Source: Terriglobia bacterium (GTDB lineage: Bacteria; Acidobacteriota; Terriglobia; JAIQFV01). From it: a stretch of 64,000 bases of DNA. The notes beneath the pieces were generated by a model, which was not told where the DNA came from, searched no databases, and saw nothing but the letters and a program-made list of their open reading frames with translations. The translations under genes were made by a program, and so were the position numbers. Within the stretch, counting starts at the first letter, position 1. Each line of letters opens with the position of its first letter. The DNA lies in assembly GCA_020073085.1 (NCBI GenBank), contig JAIQFV010000025.1:1-64000 (forward strand). The letters are read 5' to 3'. Shown here one piece after another: positions 33,989-43,307 of the stretch.

Positions 33989-35854
33989 TCACACATGTGC
34001 GATCTTCGGGTTCAGGGCCGCCATCAGGCGGACGATCATGTCGAAACGATTGGTGGGCGGATAGAAGTGAATGCCCGCGGCCATGCCTTTGATCTCTTCA
34101 ATAATCTGGGACGAGATCTTGATCCCTTCCTCGATGGCCTGTTCTTCCGGCACATTCCGCATGCGTTCACGAATCCAATCCGGGATGGAGATGCCCGGGA
34201 CCTCATTGTGCATGAACTCGGTATGGCGCGAAGACCGGAGGGGCATCAGACCGAGTAGTACCGGGACTTTCAAGGGCTCGACCCGCTTCAAAAACTTCTC
34301 CGCCAGGGCGGGATCAAAGACCGGCTGCGTCTGCACAAAATCGGCGCCCGCCTCCAGCTTCTCCTCGAGCCGCGCCATCTCCTTGTTGAGGTCGCTCGCC
34401 GCGGGCGAAGCGGCGGTCCCGATTTGAAACTGAGTGGTCGTGCCGATGTTTTGACCGGCGAAATCAAACCCATTGTTCAAGCCCTTGACAATCCGCACGA
34501 GGCCGGTGGAATTGACTTCAAACACCGCGGTGCCCTTAGGGTAATCCCCGATCGTAATCGGATCCCCCGTCAACGCCAGCACTGCGCGGATGCCCAGCGC
34601 GGCGGCTCCAAGCAAATCAGACTGAATGCCAATCACGTTGCGGTCGCGACAGGTCAGCTGCCAGATGGCCTCAATCCCCACTTCGCGCTGAAGGATATGG
34701 GCCATCGCCACGGAACTCATGCGCACACGGGCCATGGGATTGTCGGTGATGTTCACGGCGTCTACGCCGGCGTCCTTGAGCTGCCGCGCCCCCTGAACCA
34801 TCTTGGAATAGTCGAGCCCCTTGGGAGGATTGATCTCGCACGTCGCCAGAATCTTCGAGCCGATCTTGTCGAGCAACCGGGGGGCCTCGAGCACCTCGCC
34901 GACCACCTGCGAAGACGGTTCCTCCACGGCTTCCACTTCGACATGCACCGAGACGGCGCGACGACGATGCGGCTTGGGCGACTGTCCATGGACCGCCTGG
35001 GCCATCGCGCTGATGTGCTCGGGCGTCGTGCCGCAACAGCCCCCGATGATATTGGCGCCGCAGTTGACAAAGGCCTTGGCGTATTCCTCCAGATATTCCG
35101 GCGAGGAAAGGAACACCGTCCGGCCGTTGATGATCTGGGGATGTCCGGCGTTGGGCTGGACCGAGATCTTCAGGTCCGAACGAGAGGCGAACTCATTGAT
35201 CAGGTCAAAGGTTTCCTGTGGGCCGAGGGTGCAATTGACCCCGACCACATCGGCGTCGGCAGCGGCGAGGGCTTCCAGGGAACGCCGAATGTCATCCCCG
35301 AACTTCGATTTGCCGTCCTCCCAGAAGGTCATCTGGGCAACGATCGGAAGGTCACACACCGCCTTGGCCGCGCGCACCGCTTCCAGCGCCTCCAGCAGCG
35401 AGGGGTGTGTTTCGATAAGAATGAGATGGACCCCCGACTCTGCCAGAATCTGGATCTGTTCCTTGTAAACCTGGCCCAGGTCGTCGATGGTCAGATTGCC
35501 GTAAGGCTTGACCAGTGCGCCCAGCGGGCCGACCGAACCCGCCACAAACACCTTGTCTTTGGCCGCCTCCAACGCCACTCGGACCGCCGACTGGTTGATC
35601 TCGAGAAGACGGTCCTCCAAGCCCAGTTCCCTCAGCTTCAAACGGTTGGAAGTGAAGGTGTTGGTCTCAATGATCTGTGCACCGGCGTCAATGTATTGTT
35701 GATGGACCCACCGGATCAGGTCCGGATTGGTCAGGTTCTGCTCATCACGCTCGTTCAGGGCGACCCCGCGGGAATACAGGAAGGTCCCCAGCGCGCCATC
35801 GCAAAGCAAGACTTCTTTCTGCAATCTTTCAAGAAACTCCCGTCGCTTGACCAT
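33989..35854 (-). CDS. Bifunctional homocysteine S-methyltransferase / 5,10-methylenetetrahydrofolate reductase
   Basis: A 621-aa fusion. The N-terminal half (about 1-300) is a zinc-dependent homocysteine methyltransferase with CDGALGT near the start, NCTLG and GGCCGT (Cys273, Cys274) as zinc ligands. The C-terminal half (about 325-621) is a MetF-like flavin reductase (ATCEINPPKG, TGDP, QTQPVFD). It makes 5-methyl-THF and probably moves methyl groups to homocysteine, in methionine synthesis or recycling. The start is the ATG at 35854 behind a strong CCGGAGGAG; an ATG 16 codons upstream lacks one. A full MetH lies 3 kb away on the same strand, so it may work with or back up that enzyme. Confidence 0.9.
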   Translation of the reverse strand: MVKRREFLERLQKEVLLCDGALGTFLYSRGVALNERDEQNLTNPDLIRWVHQQYIDAGAQIIETNTFTSNRLKLRELGLEDRLLEINQSAVRVALEAAKDKVFVAGSVGPLGALVKPYGNLTIDDLGQVYKEQIQILAESGVHLILIETHPSLLEALEAVRAAKAVCDLPIVAQMTFWEDGKSKFGDDIRRSLEALAAADADVVGVNCTLGPQETFDLINEFASRSDLKISVQPNAGHPQIINGRTVFLSSPEYLEEYAKAFVNCGANIIGGCCGTTPEHISAMAQAVHGQSPKPHRRRAVSVHVEVEAVEEPSSQVVGEVLEAPRLLDKIGSKILATCEINPPKGLDYSKMVQGARQLKDAGVDAVNITDNPMARVRMSSVAMAHILQREVGIEAIWQLTCRDRNVIGIQSDLLGAAALGIRAVLALTGDPITIGDYPKGTAVFEVNSTGLVRIVKGLNNGFDFAGQNIGTTTQFQIGTAASPAASDLNKEMARLEEKLEAGADFVQTQPVFDPALAEKFLKRVEPLKVPVLLGLMPLRSSRHTEFMHNEVPGISIPDWIRERMRNVPEEQAIEEGIKISSQIIEEIKGMAAGIHFYPPTNRFDMIVRLMAALNPKIAHV

Positions 35855-36044
35855 GCGCTCTCCTCCGGAGAGAAACTCCAAATCCCAAAATTCAAATTCC
35901 AAATTTTATCATCAAAAAAAATCGCCGGAACGCACATCTTTCCATGGACGGCCCTTCTGCCCGCCGCGGCGGATCGAGGAGGCCGGCGCATTTCGATGGC
36001 TTCGGCCTGAGACCATCTTGTGAATCTTGTTCATCCCTGTGGGG

Positions 36045-36995
36045 CTATGATTTTAACGACGGGGCCATGGACCGGTACCACTCCACCGTGTGACGAAGGC
36101 CGGTTTCAAAATCGAATTTGGGCTCGTATCCCAAGCACGACCGCGCCTTGGAAATATCGGCTTGCGAATGCTTGATGTCGCCGCTGCGTGGCGCCTCATA
36201 GCGTGCCGCCACCTTCCCCGAGAAAATTCGATTCAGAATCTCCAGGGTCTCATTCAATGAATACCGGCATCCGACCGCGACATTGATAACCTCCCCGATG
36301 CCCTTGGAGGTTTCGGCCGCCAGGAGATTGGCGTGGACGACGTTTTGCACATAAGTAAAGTCGCGGGATTGCTCTCCGTCGCCGTAAATAACGGGCTGTT
36401 CGTTGCTGAGCATCGTCGTGATGAACTTCGCCAGCACCCCGGAATACTCCGAGGTCGGATCCTGGCGCGGCCCAAACACGTTGAAATATCGCAACGTGAT
36501 CGTCTCCAGCCCGTAGAGTTTCGTGAACTGCTGGGCATATAACTCCGCCACCCATTTCATAATGCCGTAAGGGGAGATCGGATGGGGAGGCATACTTTCG
36601 GCCTTCGGCAAGGTCGGCGTATCGCCATAGACGGATGAGGATCCGGCATAGATCACCCTTCGAACTTTGGCGTCGCGCGCGGCGACCAGGACCGACAGGG
36701 TCCCGGTAATGTTGGCCTGATTCGACCGCTGAGGATCCAAAATGGATTTCTGCACCGAAGGGATCGCCGCCTCATGAAACACGACATCGACCCCGGAAAA
36801 AACCTCCCGCATCCGCCCCGTATCACAAATGTCGTCATTCACGAATTCAACCTTTGCGGAGACTGGATCCAGGTTCTCCAAATGTCCCGTGGAGAGATTA
36901 TCCACGACGCGGACTCGATCGCCACGCAGGACCAACGCCTCGACGAGGTTCGATCCGATAAATCCTGCCCCACCCGTCACACAGAACGTCGCCAT
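36045..36995 (-). CDS. NAD-dependent nucleotide-sugar epimerase/dehydratase (extended SDR)
   Basis: A 316-aa protein of the extended short-chain dehydrogenase family, close to UDP-glucose / UDP-N-acetylglucosamine 4-epimerases of the WbpP/GalE type. The NAD-binding motif GGAGFIGS is at 8-15. A DIC acidic segment, the catalytic SSSVYG and a YGIMK (Tyr-x3-Lys) motif follow. RYFNVFGPRQDP and DGEQSRDF are typical of the substrate-binding part. It is likely to supply sugars for surface polysaccharide or LPS. It is transcribed divergently from the J-domain gene, and the 175-bp gap should hold both promoters. Confidence 0.9.
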   Translation of the reverse strand: MATFCVTGGAGFIGSNLVEALVLRGDRVRVVDNLSTGHLENLDPVSAKVEFVNDDICDTGRMREVFSGVDVVFHEAAIPSVQKSILDPQRSNQANITGTLSVLVAARDAKVRRVIYAGSSSVYGDTPTLPKAESMPPHPISPYGIMKWVAELYAQQFTKLYGLETITLRYFNVFGPRQDPTSEYSGVLAKFITTMLSNEQPVIYGDGEQSRDFTYVQNVVHANLLAAETSKGIGEVINVAVGCRYSLNETLEILNRIFSGKVAARYEAPRSGDIKHSQADISKARSCLGYEPKFDFETGLRHTVEWYRSMAPSLKS

Positions 36996-37170
36996 AAGAG
37001 AACCTCAGTTGAATTTCAAATCACGAGATCCTGACTCTCAATTGCGCGGATACCAATTCTCTAACAATCGAACGTTTTCCACAACCCCGAATCGTTGCCC
37101 TACTAAATTTCCAAATAACTTTACCCTGTGCTAACATCACCGGGGTGGGACCTGTCAATAGGGAGGCCGG

Positions 37171-38598
37171 ATGAGCACGGACTCCACCATCAAACAAAAA
37201 CAATTCCTGGACTGGTTGCGGCTTGTGGCGCTGGAATCTCGCAATGGCGTCCTACAGGTCCAATCGAACGAAGAAACATGGCGTTTCTACTGCCTCAACG
37301 GTGACATACGCGCCGCCACTGTCACCCCCACGACCACCCTGGATTCTGGCCGCGCTGACCCTGGTGCTTTTTTCCTCAAAACCCTGATCGCTCTGGCCGT
37401 CGACGGTGTGCCCCAGTGTTCCTTTGCCGAAGTCCGGGAGAAGCCCCCGCCACAGGCCCTGGTAGCACGAGTTCCCATCGAAACGGTGCTTTCGGAATTG
37501 GCGCGGACCGCCCTGGCGCCCGAAGCCATCCGCGCCCAATTGAAGGCCTCGGGGTCCCGTTTCATTGCCCTGAAGTCGACCGGTCTGGAAAACAGGGCGG
37601 GGGTCCTTTCACGCGATGAGGTGTTTCTCCTCTCCCGCTTCGACAGTCCCCTGTCGGTGGAAGAAGTTCTCTCTGTTTCCCCGTTCGAAGAACTTCAAAG
37701 CGTGCGGCATATCTACGTGCTATACCTCCTCGGCCTGGTCGACGCCTATGACCCCAGGGCCGCGGCCGCAGGCACGACGGGGCGCAGTCTCCCCGGCTTC
37801 GATCCCACGCCAGTAGCCGCCCCCGCCATGCCTCCCAGCAGGGATGAGGCGACCGACTGGTTGTCGTTGAAACGTGAGATTGAGGAGCTCAGTTCGGCGA
37901 TTTCGGGAGGGGATTTCTATGATCTCTTGGGCGTCACTCGAAAGTCCTCTCCAGAAGAAATCAAGGCAAGGTACTACAAGCTGGCAAAACGTTTTCACCC
38001 CGATCGGTATAAGGCCCGGGCGCCTGAATCCCTGCACAGTCAACTTGTCGATCTCTTCCGCCAACTCACGACCGCATACCAGGCCCTTTCGGATCCGACC
38101 CAACGCGCGGAATACGACCGCCGCCAGGCGTCTCAGTCGTTCAAGAAAGACGCCCCCACCCCTAGTTCGCCCCTTATTTCTGAGACGGAGCGGGCCGAAA
38201 GGAGTTTTGCCGAAGGCAAACAGCTATTCGAAAAAGGGGATTGCGTCAGAGCCCTGCCTTATTTCCGGGATGCTGCCAACCTCGAACCCTCCAACGGGCA
38301 GTATCTGTCTTTCCTGGCCCGCACCCTTTCAAAGGTTCCCCAATATCGTAGGGAGGCAGAAGACCATTTTCTTAAAGCCATTGACCTCGAACCCGAAAAT
38401 CCCTCCCACTTCCTTGACCTGGGGAACTTTTATAAAGAGATCAACCTCCCCTCACGTGCCCGGCGAGCTTTCGAGCAGGCCCTGGAGCGGGACCCTTCCA
38501 GTGAGATCGCCAAAGAAGAATTGAAGAGCACCACGGGAAAACCAAAGATCCAAAAGTCGTTCGGCAAGCAATTGAAGAAGATGTTCTCGAAGAAGTGA
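37171..38598 (+). CDS. DUF4388 - J-domain - TPR protein
   Basis: A 475-aa protein. Residues about 10-110 resemble the DUF4388/PATAN-type signalling domain (NGVLQVQ...WRFYCLNGDIRAA). A J-domain at about 245-315 has the HPD tripeptide at 276-278 (KRFHPDRYK), so it should stimulate an Hsp70 ATPase. TPR-like repeats (about 340-450: AEGKQLFEKGD, YLSFLARTL, HFLDLGNFYKE) follow, and the tail is very basic. No signal peptide, so cytoplasmic. The start follows GGGAGG. It is probably an adaptor that couples DnaK to gliding, secretion or signalling complexes. The combination recurs in Acidobacteria and Myxobacteria by my recollection. Confidence 0.82.
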   Translation: MSTDSTIKQKQFLDWLRLVALESRNGVLQVQSNEETWRFYCLNGDIRAATVTPTTTLDSGRADPGAFFLKTLIALAVDGVPQCSFAEVREKPPPQALVARVPIETVLSELARTALAPEAIRAQLKASGSRFIALKSTGLENRAGVLSRDEVFLLSRFDSPLSVEEVLSVSPFEELQSVRHIYVLYLLGLVDAYDPRAAAAGTTGRSLPGFDPTPVAAPAMPPSRDEATDWLSLKREIEELSSAISGGDFYDLLGVTRKSSPEEIKARYYKLAKRFHPDRYKARAPESLHSQLVDLFRQLTTAYQALSDPTQRAEYDRRQASQSFKKDAPTPSSPLISETERAERSFAEGKQLFEKGDCVRALPYFRDAANLEPSNGQYLSFLARTLSKVPQYRREAEDHFLKAIDLEPENPSHFLDLGNFYKEINLPSRARRAFEQALERDPSSEIAKEELKSTTGKPKIQKSFGKQLKKMFSKK

Positions 38599-38599
38599 A

Positions 38600-38812
38600 A
38601 AAGGCAGTTCGCAGTTCTCAGTTCGCAGTTGCCAGAAAAACAGTTGCCAGTTTTCAGTTGTCAGTTGTCAGAAAAAGCATTCGACCTCGGCATAGAGACA
38701 AGTAAGCGAGTTAGGTTGCTTGCATTCACCATTGTAGACCCGAACCTTGCACTCGATCTTGGCACTCTGGTTACTGACAACTGAGAACTGACAACTGAGA
38801 ACTGCTTTTAAA
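38600..38812. repeat. Imperfect inverted repeat of CAGTTCTCAGTTGT-type motifs between convergent genes
   Basis: The left arm (about 38604-38672) repeats CAGTTCKCAGTT-like words. The right arm (about 38772-38809) carries the reverse complement (ACTGACAACTGAGAACTG) and ends in CTGCTTTT. The arms can pair over about 35 bases, so the element may also terminate both the J-domain gene and metH. Confidence 0.6.
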
Positions 38813-41800
38813 CGTTAAAATACTTTGCCTCGGGATGGTGGGCAATAATGGCCGAGGTGGACTGCTCCGGCTCAAGCTGGAATCCGGAGGTGAGCCTCAC
38901 GCCAATGGTTGTCTCGGGATCGAGCAGGCTGAAGATCTTTTCCTGGTCCTCCAGGGAGGGGCAGGCGCCGTAGCCGAAGCTGTAACGGCTGCCGCGGTAT
39001 TTCTGGTGGAAGAGGTCGGCAATGTGGGGAGAATCCTCTCCCGCGATGCCGAGTTCCTCACGGATCTTCCGGTGCCAGTACTCCGCCAGCGCCTCCGCGG
39101 TCTCGACGCTCAGTCCGTGCAAGAACAGGTATTTGGCGTATTCGTTTGCGGCGAACAACTCCCTGGCCTTCTCACTGGCGCGCGCGCCTACGGTCACCAG
39201 CATCACTCCCAACGTATCGCGTCGGCCTGAGTCCGACGGGGCGAAAAAATCGGCCAGGCATAGGAGGCGATTGGCGCGTTGACGGGGAAAGTGGAAACGG
39301 ACCTTCTCCTGGGGAGCTCCCTCCGGTGAAAAGACGACCAGGTCATCTCCCTCTGAGTTGCACGGAAAATAACCGTACACCACGCGCGGCTGCAGGATAT
39401 TTTCCTGGATGCACTCCTCCTGCAAGGCGTCACGGATCGGGATATACTTCTCCACCAACACCTTTTCATACTCATCGCGTCCCATACCCCGAAGCTGCCA
39501 CTGGTTCTTGAAGAGGGCGATGGGATTCACATAGCTGTATATCTCCCGCAGGTTGAGCTCTTCCGGCGGGACGACGCGTTTCCCCCAGAAGGGAGGCGTA
39601 GGAACGGGGACGTCTCTTGCCGTGTCGGAGCGGGCTGGCCCAGCGGGACGAGCGGCGGGTGTCTTCTTCGCGGTGGACTCGCGGATCGATTCGGTCGAAG
39701 GCGCCACGGCACAGCCGGCGGCCGCGGCCACTGCCGGGAGGTTCCCCGCCAGGTTCTCGGGGATCCTGTAAATTCCCGAGGCGACCAACTCCTCGTGCGT
39801 GGCCGGATCGGTAAGCTCATCCATTAATCTCAGCCCGGCGAAGGCATCCTGCCCATAGAACACCGGTCCCCGGTATTCGGCGCGCATATCCTCTTCCACG
39901 TATTTTCGGGTCAAGGCAGCGCCGCCGCACAAGACCGGAAGCCTCAGACTCAGGCGTTCCAGATCTTCAATCACGTACTTCATTTCGACTGTTGACTTCA
40001 CCAGCAGGCCGCTTAACCCGATGGCGTCGGCCTGATGTTCAATCGCCGACCGGATGATGGTGTCGGAGGGCTGCTTGATGCCGAGATTGAAAACCTGGTA
40101 GCCGTTATTGGTGAGAATGATGTCCACCAGATTCTTCCCGATGTCGTGGACATCGCCTTTCACCGTCGCCAGAACGATCCGGCCCTTGGTGGCGCTGGTG
40201 GATTTGTCCATGAACGTTTCCAGGTAGCTGACCGCCGTCTTCATCACCTGCGCCGAGTCCAGCACCGACGGCAACTGCATCTTTCGGGCCCCGAATAGCT
40301 CGCCCACCACCCTCATGCCATCCAGCAGCACCGTGTTGACGATGTCGAGGGGAGAGTATTTTTTCAGGGCCGCATCGAGCAGGTGTTCGAGGGTGACCTT
40401 TTCCCCTTTGACGGTGGACACCTTTTCGCCGTTGATGATGGAATTCTTGAGGCGGTCTTCCACGGTCAGCTCGGATTCTTCTTTTTGCGACACGCTGAAG
40501 GTCTTCTTCTCAGCGCCTTCATAAAATTGAATAAACTTCTGAAGCGGATCGCCCTCCGAGCGGTCGAAATAGATCAGCTTGCGGGCCAGTTCGACCTCTT
40601 TTTCCGGAATCTTGAACAGCGGATAGATGCGCTGCCAGTTGACGATGGCGGCATCCAGACCGTGCTCCATGGCCTCATGCAGAAACACGGAGTTCAGGAT
40701 GCGCCGCGCGTACATATCCAGGCCGAACGAGACGTTCGAGACCCCCAGGATGGTGAGGGCGCCGGGGATATTTTTCTTGATCAGCTCGATCGCCTTCATG
40801 GTCTCGATGGCGGCGGTGCGGTATTCCTCCTGGCCCGTGGAAATGGGCAGGGTGAGGGCATCGTAGAGAATATCGTTTGGAGCGACACCATACTTTTCGG
40901 TCGCAAGGCTGAAGATGCGCTGGGCCACAGCGAATTTCTTCTCCGCCGTCAGGGCCATGCCTTCCTCGTCGATGGTCAGGGCCACCACGGCGGCCCCGAA
41001 CTTCTTGACCAACGGAAGCACCTGCGAGGTCCGCTTTTCCCCATCTTCGAGGTTGATGGAGTTGACAATCGCCTTCCCCGGGATCAGCTTGAGGGCCGTT
41101 TCGATGACCTCCGCTTCGGTGGAATCGATCATCACGGGAACCGGGACACGGGTGGCCAGCATCCGGATGGTTTCCTGCATGTAATGCTTTTCGTTGCCCC
41201 CCACGATGGCGACGCACAAATCGAGCACGTGCGAGCCTTCTCCCACCAGCCGCTTCGCCATCATCAGGATGTCGTCGTACTTCTCCTCGGTGACCAGCTG
41301 TTTGAACTTCGGATTGCGCGTCGTGGTGTTCATTTCTTCGCCCACGATCAGCGGACGCGGCTCCTGGGCCAGCGGGGTGGAAAAATAAATGGAGGCCGCG
41401 GCGCCGACGGGCTTGCGTTCACGCCGCTTCGGCGCCATCCCGCCGAGGGCTTCAACCACCTTGCTCAAATGGGCTGGTGTGGTGCCACAGCAACCTCCGA
41501 CCATGTTCAATCCGTACTCCATCGAGTATCGTTTCAAGTACTGGGCCAGCTCGTCCGGCGTCAGGGGATAGGCGGCGCGCCCTCCGACGTTCTTAGGAAT
41601 TCCGGCATTGGGCAGGCAGGAGATCCTCTTCGTGCAATTGTCTCCCAGATAGCGGACTGCGTCGTTCATCTCGCGAGGCCCGGTGGCGCAGTTCAGGCCG
41701 ACAGAGATGATGTCGTAAGGCTCCAGGACCGTGAGCGCGGCTCCCACTTCGGTTCCCAGCAGCATCGTGCCCGTGTTCTCGATGGTCACCTGGACCATGA

Positions 41801-42416
41801 CTGGAATGGTCTTTCGCGACTCCCGCAACGCACAAAAAACTCCCGCCAGGGCCGACTTGGTCTGGAGCAGATCCTGGCATGTTTCAATCAAGAGGACGTC
41901 CACGTTGCCATCGATCAAACCCCGGGCCTGTTCGTAAAATGCCTCGCTCATCGCATCGAAGGTAATGTGCCCGAGCGATGGCAGCTTCGTGGTCGGCCCG
42001 ATCGATCCGGCGACGTACCGGCCATTGCCGCCGCCCGGTCGGTTCGAGTAATCGCTGGCCACCTCCCGCGCCAACTGAGCCGCTTTCAAGTTCAGTTCGT
42101 AGACCTTGTCCGCAAGCTCATATTCCGCAAGGACGATGCGGGTGGATCCAAACGTGTCGGTCTCGATGACTTCGCAACCCACATCCAGGAAGCCGGCATG
42201 CACCCGACGAACCGCGTCGGGTTTCGAGAGGACGAGGTATTCGTTGCAGCCCTCCTTCCCCCAAAAGTCGTCGGCGGTCAGATTCTGCACCTGGAGTGAC
42301 GTCCCCATCGCCCCATCGAATATCAGGATCTTCTGTTCCAGCGTCTTAAGAAATGACAATACAATCACCCCTTTGGCACGATTTACCCACGCCCCTGCGA
42401 GCCTGGAGTCTCCCAA
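38808..42416 (-). CDS. metH: Cobalamin-dependent methionine synthase
   Basis: Transfers the methyl group of 5-methyl-THF to homocysteine via methylcobalamin. At 1202 aa it has the full E. coli-type length. Domains in order: homocysteine-binding (about 15-340; zinc ligands Cys243, Cys309 and Cys310 in NCATG and GGCCGT); pterin-binding (about 350-620); B12 cap and binding domain with DVHDIG (His757, the cobalt ligand); and an S-adenosylmethionine reactivation domain (about 990-1202; RLTSGFQLEPEQS). A Pro/Ala-rich linker (about 925-965) precedes the reactivation domain. The start is uncertain: the listed ATG is at 42416, but in-frame GTG/TTG codons 15-20 residues later (after AAAGGGG) are possible. 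I saw no cobalamin riboswitch upstream. Confidence 0.95.
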   Translation of the reverse strand: MGDSRLAGAWVNRAKGVIVLSFLKTLEQKILIFDGAMGTSLQVQNLTADDFWGKEGCNEYLVLSKPDAVRRVHAGFLDVGCEVIETDTFGSTRIVLAEYELADKVYELNLKAAQLAREVASDYSNRPGGGNGRYVAGSIGPTTKLPSLGHITFDAMSEAFYEQARGLIDGNVDVLLIETCQDLLQTKSALAGVFCALRESRKTIPVMVQVTIENTGTMLLGTEVGAALTVLEPYDIISVGLNCATGPREMNDAVRYLGDNCTKRISCLPNAGIPKNVGGRAAYPLTPDELAQYLKRYSMEYGLNMVGGCCGTTPAHLSKVVEALGGMAPKRRERKPVGAAASIYFSTPLAQEPRPLIVGEEMNTTTRNPKFKQLVTEEKYDDILMMAKRLVGEGSHVLDLCVAIVGGNEKHYMQETIRMLATRVPVPVMIDSTEAEVIETALKLIPGKAIVNSINLEDGEKRTSQVLPLVKKFGAAVVALTIDEEGMALTAEKKFAVAQRIFSLATEKYGVAPNDILYDALTLPISTGQEEYRTAAIETMKAIELIKKNIPGALTILGVSNVSFGLDMYARRILNSVFLHEAMEHGLDAAIVNWQRIYPLFKIPEKEVELARKLIYFDRSEGDPLQKFIQFYEGAEKKTFSVSQKEESELTVEDRLKNSIINGEKVSTVKGEKVTLEHLLDAALKKYSPLDIVNTVLLDGMRVVGELFGARKMQLPSVLDSAQVMKTAVSYLETFMDKSTSATKGRIVLATVKGDVHDIGKNLVDIILTNNGYQVFNLGIKQPSDTIIRSAIEHQADAIGLSGLLVKSTVEMKYVIEDLERLSLRLPVLCGGAALTRKYVEEDMRAEYRGPVFYGQDAFAGLRLMDELTDPATHEELVASGIYRIPENLAGNLPAVAAAAGCAVAPSTESIRESTAKKTPAARPAGPARSDTARDVPVPTPPFWGKRVVPPEELNLREIYSYVNPIALFKNQWQLRGMGRDEYEKVLVEKYIPIRDALQEECIQENILQPRVVYGYFPCNSEGDDLVVFSPEGAPQEKVRFHFPRQRANRLLCLADFFAPSDSGRRDTLGVMLVTVGARASEKARELFAANEYAKYLFLHGLSVETAEALAEYWHRKIREELGIAGEDSPHIADLFHQKYRGSRYSFGYGACPSLEDQEKIFSLLDPETTIGVRLTSGFQLEPEQSTSAIIAHHPEAKYFNV

Positions 42417-43307
42417 TCGCTAAAGGGCTTCGGCGAATAGCTTGTCCCGACCAGCGCCTCCGAACGGCGCATTCGCGTCAACAACTGGAAAGCGTTGGAA
42501 CAACCTCGGATTCTAAACGCTTTGGTTTCCCAGTGCAATACCGCTACATCCCTCTTGCACAATGGGACGAAGCATTGATCCCTTCACGGATGGCCTGATT
42601 GTGGTGGACTAGGCTTGCTGGACTAGGCTTTTCTCCAGACAGTTCTAAGGCAAGGAGGCAAGGTTTCCGTCCGAACCGATGGACACATCTGTCTCCAATT
42701 TCTCATAGAAGTCCCATATGGGAATCTATATTTCACCATTTCTAGAACGGACTCGCCTCAATCGCATAGAATCTCGTGTGTTTTCTGCAAAACCTGATCC
42801 TGACAGGAGGGTAAGATCCAGACTCACTGACTTTCTTTTCCATGAGTTTCTACAAAAATTTGGATTTTCATACCGCGCGCATGGAGACAAAATTATATAA
42901 CTTTTTACAAATGAACTATTTGGAATGGCATTCCATTTTGGATACACGATTGCAGGAAGAATGGCATCTTTAGCAATTTTTGATCGATTTTATGGTTTAC
43001 ATTTTTAATGGATCTTCCCCTGAGACCAGCATTTCTAATTTCCGGGTAAAGCCGTGATTCCGGTGCAGGCTTTAGGGACTATCAGTTAATCCGCAATGGA
43101 TCGCGTCAGGAAGCATTTTGTTTTTCCCAGTTCACCAAATGGCACCATTTCCAACGCAATATCCTTGAATCGGTCAGGATGAACAAATTCCTTTGTTACA
43201 ACACAGGAGGGGTCGCCCTCCTCTTAAGTCACTTCTCCGTGGCGGCTTCATCTTTCTTTTCGCTCAAAAGGGAAAAAACAACAATCGAAAACCAAGGAGA
43301 AGATTCA
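42417..43307. other. Long intergenic region, partly AT-rich (no gene seen)
   Basis: About 890 bp separate metH (minus) and the TonB-dependent receptor (plus). From about 42700 to 43050 the sequence is visibly AT-richer than the neighbouring genes. Short palindromes occur at 42921-42935 (TGGAATGGCATTCCA) and 43137-43150 (AAATGGCACCATTT). These may be regulator sites of the receptor; no RNA gene was recognised. Confidence 0.5.

Noticed and set aside
40383-42299. A 638-aa plus-strand open frame
   Set aside because: Antisense to metH, with no domain or ribosome site; GC-rich codon usage of the real gene keeps the opposite frame open.
42417-42700. Cobalamin or SAM riboswitch upstream of metH
   Set aside because: The conserved B12-box and SAM core motifs were not found on the minus strand.
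42915-43160. Sigma-54 promoter (TGGCA-type -24 boxes)
   Set aside because: Several ATGGCA words occur, but none is followed by TTGC at the required spacing.
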